Part shown: piece after piece, positions 1 through 10,166 of the stretch | How the letters are laid out: every line of letters begins with the position of its first letter | Position numbering within the stretch: position 1 is the stretch's first letter | Assembly: GCA_030035585.1 (NCBI GenBank) | Contig: CM057471.1 | Span: 92,939,819 to 93,003,818 of the forward strand | Reading direction: 5' to 3' | Length of the DNA: 64,000 nucleotides | Source of the DNA: Dugong dugon | Lineage: Eukaryota > Chordata > Mammalia > Sirenia > Dugongidae | Notes under the pieces: model-generated | The model's input: the letters and a program-made list of their open reading frames with translations, nothing else | The model's database searches: none | What the model was told of the DNA's origin: nothing | Program-made: the position numbers and the translations under genes

Positions 1-1988
1 ATAATTAAACATTAAAACAAGTCCACAAGAGCCAAAATACAACCTTGAGTATATCCCACTTGACTTTAGAGACCATCTCAAAAGTAGATCTGATTCATTG
101 AACACTAACGACTGACGATCAGACAAGTTGTGGAATGACATCAAAGACATCATACATGAAGAAAGCAAAAGGTCATTAAAAAGACAGGAAAGAAATAAAA
201 GATCAAACTGGATGTCAGAAGAGACTGAAACTTGCTCTTGAACATAGAGTAGCTAAAGCGAATGGAAGAAATGATGAAGTAAAAGCTGAAAAAAAGATTT
301 CAAACGGCAGCTCAAGAAGTCAAAGTAAAATATTACAATGAAACGTGCAAAGACCTGGAGGTAGAAAATGAAAAGGGAAGAACACGCTCAGCATTTCTCA
401 AGCTGAAAGAACCGAAGAAACAATTCAAGTCTCGAGCTGCAATTTTGAAGGATTCTATGGGCAAAATATTGAATGACACAGGAAGCATCAAAGGAAGATG
501 GAAAGAATACATAGAGTAACTGTACCAAAAAGAATTGGTCGACATTCAACCATTTCAGGAGGTAGCATGTGATCAAGAACCGATGGTATTGAAGGAAGAA
601 GTCCAAGCTGCACTGAAGGCATTGGTGAAAAACAAGGCTTCAGGAATTGTTGGAATACCAATTGAGATGTTTCAACAAAAGGATGCAGCGCTAGAGATGC
701 TCACTCGTCTACACCAAGAAATTTGGAAGACAGCTACCTGGCCAACTGACTGGAAAAAATCCATATTTGTGCCCATTCCAAAGAAAGGTGATCCAACAGA
801 ATGTGTAAATTTCAAACAATATCATTAATATCACAGGCAATTAAAAGGATAGCATTGCTGATGTCAGATGGATCCTGGCTGAAAGCAGAGAAAACCAGAA
901 AGATGTTTACCTATGTTTCATTACTATGCAAGGGCATTCGACTGTTTGGATCATAACAAATTATAGGTAACATTTCGATGAATGGGAATTCCAGAACACT
1001 CAATTGTGCTCATGCAGAACCTGTACATAGATCAAGGGGCAGTGGTTCGAACAGAGCAAGAAGATACTGCATGGTTTAAAAACGAGAAAGGCGTATGTCA
1101 GGGTTGCATACTTTAACCATAGTTATTCAATCTGCTGAGCAAATAATCCGAGAAGCTGGACTATATGAAGAAGAATATGGCATCAAGATGGGTGCCACAT
1201 TAACAGCCTGCAGTGTGCAGATGACACAACCTTGGTTGCTAAAAGCAAAGAGGACTTGAAGCACTTAATGATGAAGATCAAAGACTACAGCCTTCATTAT
1301 GGATTACACCTAAACAAAGATAACAAAAATCCTCACAGCTGGACCAATAAGCAACATCATGATAAACGGAGAAAAGATTGACATTGTCAAGGATTTCATT
1401 TTACTTGGATCCACAATCAACGCCCACAGAAGCAGCAGTCAAGAAATCAAACCACATATTGCATTGGGCAAATATGCTGCAAAAGCTCTTTTTAAAGTGT
1501 TAAAAGGCGAAGATATCCCTTTGAGGACTAAGGTGCACCTGGCCAAAGCCATGATGTTTTCAGTCACCTCATATGGATGCAGAGTTGGACAATGAACAAG
1601 GAAGAATGAAGAAGATTCCTCTGAATTACGGTGTTGGCGAAGAATACTGAATAATACCATGGACTACCAGAAGGAACAAATCTGTCTTGGATGAAATACA
1701 GCTAGGAGTGCTCCTTGGAAATCAGGATGGAGAGATTTCATCTCTTGTCTGTTGGACATGTTATCAGGAGGGACCAGTCTCTGGAGAAGAACATCATGCT
1801 TAGTAAAGTAGAGGGTCAGCAAAAAATAGAAAGACCCTCGACAAGATGGATTGACACAGTATCTGCAGCAATGGGATTAAACATAACAATGATTGAGAGG
1901 ATGGCACAGGCCAGGCAGCGTTTCATTCTGTTTTACATAGGAATGCTATGAGTCGGCACCAACTCAATGGCACCTAACAACAACGTCT
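1..1988 (+). mobile_element. BovB/RTE LINE, 5'-incomplete, degraded
   Basis: This is an RTE-clade (BovB) non-LTR retrotransposon, sense strand. It enters from outside the window, inside the region between endonuclease and reverse transcriptase, and ends in the family 3' terminus (GGCACCTAACAACAAC) near 1988. Translated pieces include an RT N-terminal stretch at 535-828 (EVQAALKALVKNKASGI, then WPTDWKKS and PIPKKGDP) and a C-terminal stretch at 1359-1595 (KDFILLGSTIN, SSSQEIKPHIALGK). Residual RT core (FIDYAKAFD-like) lies around 905-950, out of frame. About 125 bases are missing near 840-855 relative to the copy on the other strand, and several stops and shifts break the frame. It is a dead copy. 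The family assignment is confident because the same segments recur four more times in the window. Confidence 0.93.
535..828 (+). pseudogene. BovB reverse transcriptase fragment (N-terminal RT)
   Basis: This open stretch of 97 codons encodes part of the BovB reverse transcriptase upstream of the catalytic motif: a KALVKNKASGI segment, a helix ending QEIWKTATWPTDWKKS and the PIPKKGDPTEC motif typical of RT motif 1 in LINEs. The frame is lost shortly after 828, where about 125 bases are deleted and the next RT motif continues in another frame. RT would copy the element's RNA at a nicked genomic target, but this fragment has no catalytic residues and is inactive. Confidence 0.85.
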
Positions 1989-2345
1989 TTGATAACTGAA
2001 TCTAAGGCATGAGTTTTCCCTGAGACAGCCAGGTTGTTTCTTAAACTCAGTATTGCTTGACTGAAAACTCTGCAAAGGCCAAAGAGTTTATTTTTAAAAC
2101 AAGTTTTCTTCCACATTCTCTTCAGAAGAGAGTTTTATCCCTCCCCTGCATTTACTGCCTGCTGGTATAAGAACTGGCCTTTTACATGAAGGTTGAGTTG
2201 AGTTCCATTGGTTCTAATGGAGTAGGGTATTGCTTCACTGACCAAGAAACCAACCCAACATTTTTCTCCCAAAACTTTTGTATTTCTGATCTTCTCTGAC
2301 CTTGTTATATGTAACATGTACAATATGTAACTTGTACATGTTACA
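1989..2345. other. Spacer between two inverted BovB copies, no recognised feature
   Basis: This AT-rich stretch shows no repeat I recognise and no credible reading frame. It would be the loop of the hairpin that the two flanking BovB copies could form. Confidence 0.6.
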
Positions 2346-3838
2346 TGTTGTTGTTGTTAGGTGCTGTCGAGTCAGTTATGACCCATAGCAACCGTACGTA
2401 CCACGGAACGAAACACTGCCCAGTTCAACGTCCTCTTTTTCTCTGACCTTGTACTTTACCAAACATGATGTCCTTCTCCAGGGACTGGTCCCTCCTGACA
2501 ACATGTTCAAAGTACGTAAGATGTAGTCTCGCCATCCTTGCTTCTAAGGAGCATTTTGGTTGTACTTCTTCCAAGACAGATTTGTCCATTCTTTGGGCAG
2601 TCCATGGTATATTCAATATTCTTCACCAGTGCCATAATTCAAAGGCATCAGTTCTTCTTCGGTCTTCCTTATTCATAGTCCAGCTTTCAGTGTGCATCTG
2701 ATACGACTGAAAATGCCGTGCCTTGGGTCAGGTGCACGTTAGTCTTCAAGGTGACATCTTTGTTTTTCAATACTTTGAAGAGGTCTTTTGCAGATTTGCC
2801 CAATGCAATGTGTCTTTTGATTTCTTGACTACTGCTTCCGTGGGTGTTGATTATGGATCCCAGTAAAATGAAATCCTTGACAACTTCAATCTTTTCCCTG
2901 TTTATCATGATGTTTTTTATTGGTTCAGTTGTGAGGATTTTTGTTTTCTTTATGTTGAGGTGTAATCCATACTGAAGGCTGTAGTCTTTGATCTTCATCA
3001 GTAAGTGCTTCAAGTCCTCTTCACTTTCGGCAAGCAAAGTTGTGTCATCTGCATAACGCAGGTTGTTAATGAGTCTTCCTCCAATCCTGATGTCCCATTC
3101 TTCATCGTATAGTCCTGCTTCTCATATTATTTGCTCAGCATACAGATTGAATAGATATGGTGAAAATATACAACCTTGACGCACACCTTTCCTGACTTTA
3201 AACCACACAGTATCCCCTTATTCTGTTTGAACAACTGCTTCTTGATCTATGTACAGGTTCCTCATGAGCACAATTAAGTGTTCTGGAATTCCATTCTTTG
3301 CAATGTTATCCATGATTTGTTAGGATCCACACAGTTGAATGCCTTTGCATAGTCAATAAAATGCAGGTAAACATCTTTCTGGTTTTCTCTGCATTCAGCC
3401 AGGATCCATCTGACATCAGCAATGATATCCCTCTTTCCACGTCCTCTTCTGAGTCCAGCCTGAATTTCTGGCAGGTCCGTGTCAATATACTGCTGCAGCC
3501 ACTTTTGAATGACCTTCAGCAAAATTTACTTGCATGTGATATTAATGATATTGTTTGATAAATTTCCACATTCGGTTGGATCACGTTTCTTAGGAATTGG
3601 CATAAATATGGATCTCTTCTAGTCGGTTGGCCAGGTAGCTGTCTTCCAGTTTTCTTGGGATAGAGTGGGCACTTCCAGCACTGCCTCCATTTGTTGAAAC
3701 ATCTCAGTTGATATTCCGCCAATTCCTGGAGCCTTGTTTTTCACCAGTGCCTTCAGTGCAGCTTGGACTTCTTCCTTCAGTATCATCGGTTCCTGATCAT
3801 ATGCTACCTTTTGAAATGTATGAACATCAACCAATTAT
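2346..3838 (-). mobile_element. BovB/RTE LINE, antisense, 5'-truncated
   Basis: The plus strand opens at 2346 with GTTGTTGTTGTTAGGTGCTGTCGAGTC, the complement of the BovB 3' end. Reading the minus strand from 3838 downward gives RT pieces: KALVKNKAPGIGGISTEMFQ (3834-3619), DVYLHFIDYAKAFNCVD (3522-3274) and a C-terminal stretch LHLNIKKTKILTTEP, VVKDFILLGSIIN (3037-2687), then YFEHVVRRDQSLEKD (2616-2425). The 5' end is truncated inside the RT domain. The frame is broken several times, so it is inactive. It lies tail-to-tail with the copy at 1-1988, about 357 bases apart. Confidence 0.93.
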
Positions 3839-3893
3839 TTTTTGTATAATGACTGTGTTTAATATGTACGCATATGACATATAACAATATTAT

Positions 3894-4092
3894 AAACCCA
3901 TTGCCATCAAGTCGATTCCAACTCATGGCAGCCCCATGTGTTACAGAATAGAACAGGGTTTTCTTGGCTATGATCTTTATGGAAGCAGATCACCAGGCCT
4001 TTCTTTCTTTCTTGGCACCACTGAGTGGGTTCAAACCACCAACCTTTAGGTTAGTAGACAAACATGAACCATTTGCCACCACCCAGGGCCCT
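3894..4092 (-). mobile_element. AfroSINE (tRNA-derived SINE), long subfamily
   Basis: On the plus strand it starts with AACCCATTGCCATCAAGTCG (complement of the tail) and ends with CCATTTGCCACCACCCAGGG (complement of the tRNA-like head). The central segment ATGGAAGCAGATCACCAGGCC marks the longer, older type of about 200 bases, which keeps a BovB-like body. It is mutated at many positions, so it is an old insertion. Confidence 0.9.
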
Positions 4093-4955
4093 TTAACAGT
4101 AGTATACATATTGCATAACACAAGCTTCCTGTTTGTTCCATCCCTTCTAAACCTGCACCATTCACTGCCTCATAAAAGCCAGTAGGATACCCTTACTACC
4201 TTGAGAGAATTGGTACAAGCCAGGATTTCTTCTCTCTGTGCTCCTTTCCCTCTTGGATCTGTGGCCAGGTCTTTTACTCTCCATGCCTTGGAATATTTCA
4301 GTAGCACTTCCTCCCTCCAACAGTGACAATCAGCAGGTTTCCCACGTAAGAACTAGCAGCAGCAATTGTGTTTATCTCCCTGATTAAGGGGTTTCGTATT
4401 TATCTTCCCTGAGGTGGTGCCCATGTGGCTATCCTGATATTGAGCAGCTGGACAGGTTACACCCTGGAGCCACATCTGTGGACACATAGATCAACACCAT
4501 TTTCATTGCCTTGGTGCCCAAGAAGTTTATCTTATTTACTGCTTTCTTCATGAATTGTTAAAAGTTTTCTCTCCACCCCAGGTTTCCTTTCCTCCCCACC
4601 TTATTTTGTTTCAAAGGACGTTAGCATAATCTGATCCTGACTATCAACAGCTGCTTAGTTAGAGTTGGTTTCCTGCTATTGCTAGTAAGAATTTCCAGCA
4701 GGGTTTTTTATATTCATCTATATTCTTGGATGGTAAAGACTATATAACATAAATATTTTGCACAGAAAATATTTATTTTACGTAGAAAATATTTTGTGCA
4801 TCCAATAGGGTTGACTTTACTTGTCACGTCTAAATGCATGGTAAAGACACTGCTTTGGACATTGTTCACAAGATTAAATTTTATTTGCTGATATTGCCTC
4901 AGCTGTTAGGAAATAATCCCTCAAACTTGGGTTAGAGCTTTTTTAGTTTACAACG
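4093..4955. other. Unrecognised AT-rich sequence
   Basis: I see no recognisable gene, RNA or repeat here. A short AT-rich inverted motif (AAATATTT, with ATTTTGTGCA) lies around 4750-4800 and is probably incidental. Confidence 0.5.
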
Positions 4956-5125
4956 AGCTTTCACTAATACTGCCTCCCTTAGTTCTCATCCTGTGATGTA
5001 GGAGGAAAGGGTAATGATGTTTTACTTTCACAGATGAGAAAATCAAAGTTCAGATAGATTAGGCAACTCATCCAAAATCACAAAGATCATCAGCTGAGGA
5101 GCCAAGACTCAAATCTAGGAAACAA
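4956..5125 (-). repeat. MIR SINE, antisense
   Basis: The segment TTTTACTTTCACAGATGAGAAAATC followed by AAATCACAAAGATCATCAGC has the order of an antisense MIR core (TTTTACAGATGAGGAAACTGAGGC ... GGTCACACAGCTA). Divergence is high, as expected for this pre-eutherian family. Confidence 0.65.
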
Positions 5126-5399
5126 AACCATATTTACCTTTCAGCCTCTTCCCACTCAGCTTCCATGCTGCCCCCAAGTAATTCTTCTTCTGACTCTCAG
5201 TTTGACTTTCTCAGGCTATCTCACCTGTCCCAAAATCTGGTATTTTCCATCTCCAAAATTTTATAACTTGCTGACTGGATTATAACAAAGAATTTAGGGG
5301 TTGATGCAAGTTATCTATCCAATTATCTAAACTCTAAAGTGAAGCAAGAAAAAAAAAAGTGAAATAGTTTGTTTGGAGTATTGGTTAATTCAATGGTGT

Positions 5400-5580
5400 T
5401 TCACCTACCTGCACATTTGAGTTACCTGATGAACTTTAAAACTAAATAATGATGCACGACTCCAACCTCCAGAGAGCCTAAATTTAATTGCTCTAGAGTT
5501 TGTGTCTAGACATGGGTATTTTTAAAAAGCTCCCTAGAAGATTCTAATGCACATCCAGTGTCAAACAACACTTGGGAAAT
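5400..5580 (+). repeat. MER5-like nonautonomous hAT element
   Basis: GAGTTACCTGATGAACTTTAAAA near the start and AAAAAGCTCCCTAGAAGATTCTAATGCACATC near the end follow the order of MER5-type elements. It is heavily diverged and its boundaries are approximate. Confidence 0.5.
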
Positions 5581-5837
5581 TCTTCCTCTTCACCCCTTTC
5601 TGGACCCATTCCCATATCTTTTCACCACCAACTTTTCAGAAATGTCATGAATCCTCAAAGTCAGAGCTCTGCATCTTGGCCAACATCAATTGTGTCACTC
5701 TCAAATTTAGAGTCTAAATAAATAATATGTGTATTTGCCTTGGCTACTCTGGGAGAAGGGGAATCATCATGAGGAAGGGAGTTGTGGAAACAGATCATGA
5801 GCTAGAGACATTCTGTGGCATATTTACAACCACTAGA

Positions 5838-5935
5838 ATGTAAATCCCATGAGGGCAGTGACTTTTGGTCTGTTTTGGTCACTGTTGTTTCCCCACATAG
5901 CAGGCACTCACTATATATTCATTAAGGAATATTTT
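5838..5935 (+). repeat. L2 LINE 3' end fragment
   Basis: CTAGAATGTAAATCCCATGAGGGCAGTGAC followed by a CACTCACTATATATTCATTAAGGAA tail matches the order of the L2 3' end (ATGTAAGCTCCATGAGGGCAGGGAC, then CAATAAATATTTG). Confidence 0.7.
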
Positions 5936-5989
5936 CCAAGAATCTCCCTCACCCATCCTAAGCCAGAACTGAAAGAAACCCCTTGCAAT

Positions 5990-6200
5990 TCCTCTACTTC
6001 CAGGGAATCCCTGTTTCTGTGCCATTCCCACATTGTTACTCCACTTAGAATATTCGTCTTCCTATCTCTCCCTCAAGTCTAAATCCCAGCATCCTTTAAG
6101 GTCTAGCTTTAGTGAACGCTCCTCCACCAAGCCTTTCTAATGCTCCTTGGAACTCTTACAGGCCATTATCTCTATTTCTTTCATCACTGATACCACTGCC
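5990..6200 (+). repeat. L2 LINE 3' UTR fragment, diverged
   Basis: The stretch CATCCTTTAAGGTCTAGCTTTAGTG ... CTCCTCCACCAAGCCTTTCTAATG follows the L2 order (AGGTCTCAGCTCAAATGTCACCTCCTC...GAGGCCTTCCCTGA). The likely continuation at 6870-6930 (GGAAAGCTCTCAATAAATATTTG) is separated from it by later insertions. Confidence 0.5.
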
Positions 6201-6216
6201 TATCTTATATATAAGG

Positions 6217-6372
6217 AAACCTTGGTGGTATAGTGGTTAAGAGTTTGGCTGCTAACCAACAGGTCGGCAGTTCAAGTCCACCAGGCACTCCTTGGAAACT
6301 CTTATGGGGCAGATTCACTATCAGTTGGAACTGACTTGATGGCAACAGTTTTTTGTTTTTTTTTTTTTGAAT
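6217..6372 (+). mobile_element. AfroSINE, short subfamily
   Basis: The head GAAACCTTGGTGGTATAGTGGTTAAG carries a pol III A-box-like segment. GGTCGGCAGTTCAAGTCCACC contains the B box. The tail GTTGGAACTGACTTGATGGCAACAG is followed by a T/G-rich run. This short form lacks the BovB-like middle block. It lies directly before a second SINE in the same orientation. Confidence 0.9.
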
Positions 6373-6379
6373 CGTATAT

Positions 6380-6590
6380 AAGGAACCTTGGTGGCACAAT
6401 GGTTAAGTGCTTGGCTGCTAACCAAAAGGTTGGCGGTTAGAACCCACCCAGGGCTCCTCGGGAGAAAGACCTGGTAATCTGCTCCTGTGAAGTTTACAGC
6501 CTATAAAAAACCCAATGGGGCAGGTCTACTCTGTTACATGGGGTCTCTATGAGTTGGAATCTACTCATCAGTACCTAACAACAATCGTGT
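6380..6590 (+). mobile_element. AfroSINE, long subfamily
   Basis: It begins GGAACCTTGGTGGCACAATGG. It contains AAGACCTGGTAATCTGCTCCTGTG and GGGGTCTCTATGAGTTGGAATC in the middle, and ends AGTACCTAACAACAAT, matching the BovB 3' terminus. TATATAAGGAA occurs immediately before both this SINE and its neighbour, suggesting that one inserted at the edge of the other. Confidence 0.9.
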
Positions 6591-6612
6591 ATATATTACA
6601 GTTATTTATATA

Positions 6613-6832
6613 TACCGTATTTCTACATAAATAACACACGCCTTCTGCATTTGTTTGCCAGCCATGCCCTCCCACTACAAGGCATGCTCACAAGCACCGC
6701 CATGCCAATCCTCTTCCACATTTTGCTATTAAAAAACTTAGCATATCGCATTTACGAAAATGCCTCACAGGGTGAGGGAGCGGCTGGCAAACAAATGCAG
6801 AAGGCACACATTATTTGCATAAACATATGGTA
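6613..6832. mobile_element. Short terminal-inverted-repeat element (MITE-like), family not identified
   Basis: The first ~60 bases (TACCGTATTTCTACATAAAT..., containing CCTTCTGCATTTGTTTGCCA) recur inverted at the other end (...TGGCAAACAAATGCAGAAGG...ATATGGTA). The ends are flanked by TA on both sides. Length is about 220 bases, with an interior of about 100 bases unrelated to the arms. This is the architecture of a nonautonomous DNA transposon with a TA target. No transposase is encoded. I do not recognise the family. Confidence 0.75.
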
Positions 6833-6861
6833 TGTCTTGACTTTTCTTGTAGACACGGCCA

Positions 6862-6932
6862 ATTTTAATTTTGCACCCTCCCTGTGTACATGGAAAGCTC
6901 TCAATAAATATTTGCTTGAATTAATTACTGTT
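6862..6932 (+). repeat. L2 LINE terminal fragment
   Basis: The sequence GTACATGGAAAGCTCTCAATAAATATTTGCTTGAATTA matches the L2 3' terminus pattern (AGTAGGTGCTCAATAAATATTTGTTGAAT). It is probably continuous with the L2 pieces at 5838-6200, separated by later insertions. Confidence 0.6.
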
Positions 6933-7019
6933 GCTTCTGATATGTGAAATTTCCATATTACACAATGATGAGAGGTTAAATAACATTTAATAAGGTTTGA
7001 CTTTTTAAGCTTTGTATTT

Positions 7020-7192
7020 TTCAAAATACTTCCACATACAGTATCTTATTGCTCCTCAACACAATCGTGTGGAATGGAACAGATGGATATTCATTTTCAA
7101 TGATGAGAAACCGAGGCAGAATGATGTTAAATGATCTGCTCAAGGACATAGCTCATCAGAGTGTGGATAGAGTGGCTAAGTTTCTATCTTGT
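7020..7192 (-). repeat. MIR SINE, antisense, diverged
   Basis: CAATGATGAGAAACCGAGGCAGAATG followed by TGATCTGCTCAAGGACATAGCTCATCAG follows the antisense MIR core order. Confidence 0.6.
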
Positions 7193-8980
7193 AGTTCATG
7201 CAACTTTGCTAGGGAACAGTGTATTTTTCCTGACATTAAGGTGTGCAGCGTTTGCTTTCCTTAACTTTGAATAGTCCACACCTCTCCAGCTCAGTTATAA
7301 AACTTAAATCCACATCCCAGGTAAGAAGTGGCGAGTGTCTGTCTATGTTATTTACGATACGCTTTTAGGCAGATTCAATTCAATTTACAATTTACAATTC
7401 AAGTAAGTCTACTGTTGTGTGTATTGTGCTGTTCTTGTTTCTTTGTGCTGTTCTTGTGTCATGACTTGTGTATTTTTTTGTGTAACTTTCCATCTGTTCA
7501 TTAGGTCAAAATCGTGCCAGAAAGGGAGGTACATATTCCTAATGATGTGAATGGATAGATAGCCATGCTGTGGGAAGTACCACATGCAAAAGAACTAGTG
7601 AAAAAGCAATGAGAACCAAATAGTATGTGACTTCCCAGTTGGCTTTGTGTGTTTTTTTTTTGAACATCTAAACTCTTGCCCTTACCGTTTCAGCGGTTTC
7701 TAAACACCAATCACCAGCATGAACCTCTGGTGCAGAGATTCCCTTTGCTCATATATTTCAGTCCAAAGGAATGATTGAGAATCCATAGTAAATGATCCGA
7801 GGTTTTAGTTTTTCATAAATATATAACATACGCATCAATGAAAACATCATTTTAATCATGAGAGCAGGATTTGCCATTGATTTATCCATGATGGAATTAA
7901 ACAATGGTTTTTGAGAACACAAGGGGTGTAAATAGCAATTCTTAATATGATTTAAATTTGATCATTACATATTTTTAATGATAATTTGTGAGCATTTTGT
8001 TCAGTTTCAACTGCACTCACTTTTCAAGAGCAGAAATAAAATATAGTCAAAGACTGTAATGAACCAAAACTGTATTTTGGTTTGTATAAAATGTAGTTCA
8101 TCGAGGGTTGTGCTTGACTGTCAGGGATAAAGTAGCCCTGTAATACTTTTTTTCCATTTACATAAATACAGTCCAGGGAATATTACTAATGAAGTGGATG
8201 TGGAGTCACCTAGCCACCTTAGGAAAAGGTTACTACTTTATTTTAAGTAGCCCATCAATCATTACGAATTAATGTCGTATTCTAGGTGAAAGCACTAATC
8301 ATAATAAATTCATTTTGTATTCATGAGGGTGTCAAATGTGCACCCATAGGAGTCCATGTCATTTGTCAGCATGGACAGAAAAATTTAAATATGACCTATT
8401 CACAGTCTCTTTGCTATGTATTGTACACAGATGCATGTTGTGGTGCTGACGGACATGTAATGCACAAGGGGGAAAGCTGGGAACCTTCACTGTGATTGTT
8501 GGAAGTGGAATGAAATGTATGTCAGGAATAATGACCTGGGGCTGCCGGCTGACATTTCCATGTCCTCCAAGGGATGCCAAAGGGTCAAGTGGGTGCCTGA
8601 GGGCAGGGCTGTGAGTGGGAATTCATGAGCCCACCACAGAGCTGCCTTATTTAACTCACTACTTCTAAAACCTGTGCCCATGTGAGATAATAACTTTGTA
8701 TCGTTCCTATCACCACTTTACCCATTACGAATGTGACATAAGAACCTTCTCTGGGTTGTTTCTAGGCACCCATAATTCAAGAGAGGCATTGAACATGGTA
8801 CAGGGAAACTGCTTTCTCCCTCTTCCTTTCCCTGTTGGAAGTATTGGAGAGAAACTCCCCTTCTTTCATCCTCTCATTAATCTGTCTTCATGGGAAAAGG
8901 AATGATAGAAAGAAATGCCAGGTGAGTGAAATAGTAAGTGTCTAACGTACGTTTATAAGTGCATCTCTGTTGAATAGCAT
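7193..8980. other. Unrecognised intergenic or intronic sequence
   Basis: I find no gene. The short reading frames are uninformative. A local 18-19 base tandem duplication (TGTGCTGTTCTTGTTTCTT) lies around 7426-7460. Confidence 0.5.
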
Positions 8981-8984
8981 TAAT

Positions 8985-9122
8985 CCGTTAAATGATTTGC
9001 TGACTTAGTATTATTATTATCCCTATTTTAAAGAAGAGGAAAATGAGTCACAGATTGGTTAAGTAACTTGCCTGTGGTTATATAGCCCATAAGTGGTGAA
9101 GCCAGCATTTGAACCCATCATG
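8985..9122 (-). repeat. MIR SINE, antisense
   Basis: TATTATTATCCCTATTTTAAAGAAGAGGAAAATGAG, then GGTTAAGTAACTTGCCTGTGGTTATATAGCCCATAAGTGG and GCATTTGAACCC, is the antisense MIR core in order. Confidence 0.85.
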
Positions 9123-9245
9123 CTTCCTCTCTGCAATGCAAATAGTACCTAATATATGGGACTATTATGAAGATTTAGTGAAATATGAGTATAAATTTCT
9201 AACATTCTTAGAAGAATGTTAATAACATGATAGATTTTATGGTTT

Positions 9246-9412
9246 GGGTAAGTGGACTCCCACCTTACCAAGACTGAGATTTTCATCTTAAAGGAAAGAA
9301 AGACATTGGCCTTATGACTTCTTCTCAGTTTTCTCTGATCAGTTGCAACACCACAATAGCAATTAGTGCCGTAATCAGGGGTCAGCCTCTCTTCAAGAGG
9401 CTCTTATTGCTA
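9246..9412 (-). repeat. 167-base interspersed segment, also found inside a BovB copy
   Basis: The reverse complement of this segment aligns at roughly 80% identity by eye with 15421-15589, which lies inside the BovB at 14210-16131. Shared landmarks are AGCAATAAGAGCCTCTTGA, GGCTGACCCCTGA, CAGAGAAAACTGA, CCAATGTCTTTCT and GAGTCCACTTA. I do not recognise the family. The flanks of the two copies differ, so it behaves as a repeat of defined length. Confidence 0.7.
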
Positions 9413-9977
9413 TAATTACTCAGATGTTTCTAGGTCCTGCATGTTCAAGTCCCATTTCCAAAATTAAACAGTTTTCTGCACCTTCCAAAACTCCTTGGAT
9501 GGAGCAAATGGAGACCGCCGATGCTGCTTCTGGACCTCTGAGCCCCAGAGGGCTTCACATCTCACCAAGTTTTTCTATTTTTGGTAACAGCAAGACTCCC
9601 CTCACCCATTTTCATCTTGAGGCCCAAATGGATGATTCGAGCACTATGAAACTCTTTTCTCTCACCTCATCACACCCTCCCTTCCTTTCCACCAAGTACT
9701 CTTTTTGATGAAATAGAGACAGACTTATATCAGAAGAGCAAGACTCAGAAACAATGGAACTTTAGAACTTCACTCTGCTAATCCTAGAAACGCTTTTATG
9801 CTCACTCCTGTTCCAAAGAATTAATAGCAGAGAAGTAACCTGAAGCAGTCTATACTTAAGAGTTCATTTCTCTAGGGAAAATGTCCTATGAAGTATTAGA
9901 TCAAATGTGAGGAAGTGAGGCTCAAAGGACTTGTTGAATGGCTGAAGTACCATTATGAATTCTTTTTAAACTCCGGC
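9413..9977. other. Unrecognised sequence
   Basis: No repeat or gene is recognised. The 94-codon frame at 9424-9708 has no recognisable domain, and nothing around it suggests a coding exon. Confidence 0.5.
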
Positions 9978-9989
9978 TTTGCCACTGAA

Positions 9990-10154
9990 GGAGCCCTGGT
10001 GGCACAATGGTTAAGCGTTTGGCTGCTAACCAAAAGGCAGGCAGTTTGAATCCACCAGCTGCTCTTTGAAAACCCCACAGAGCAGTTCTACTCTGTTCTA
10101 TAGGGTCGCTGTGAGTCAGAATAAATTCAGTGGGAATGGGTTTGGTTTTTGGTT
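9990..10154 (+). mobile_element. AfroSINE, short subfamily, with clear target-site duplication
   Basis: Head GGAGCCCTGGTGGCACAATGG, B-box region GGCAGGCAGTTTGAATCCACC, tail CTGTGAGTCAGAATAAATTC, then a T/G-rich run. It is flanked by a perfect 12-base duplication TTTGCCACTGAA (9978-9989 and 10155-10166), so the insertion is complete. Confidence 0.95.
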
Positions 10155-10166
10155 TTTGCCACTGAA

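Noticed and set aside
6651..6947. 98-codon plus-strand frame
   Set aside because: It runs across the terminal-inverted-repeat element and into an L2 end, so it is a chance frame through repeats.
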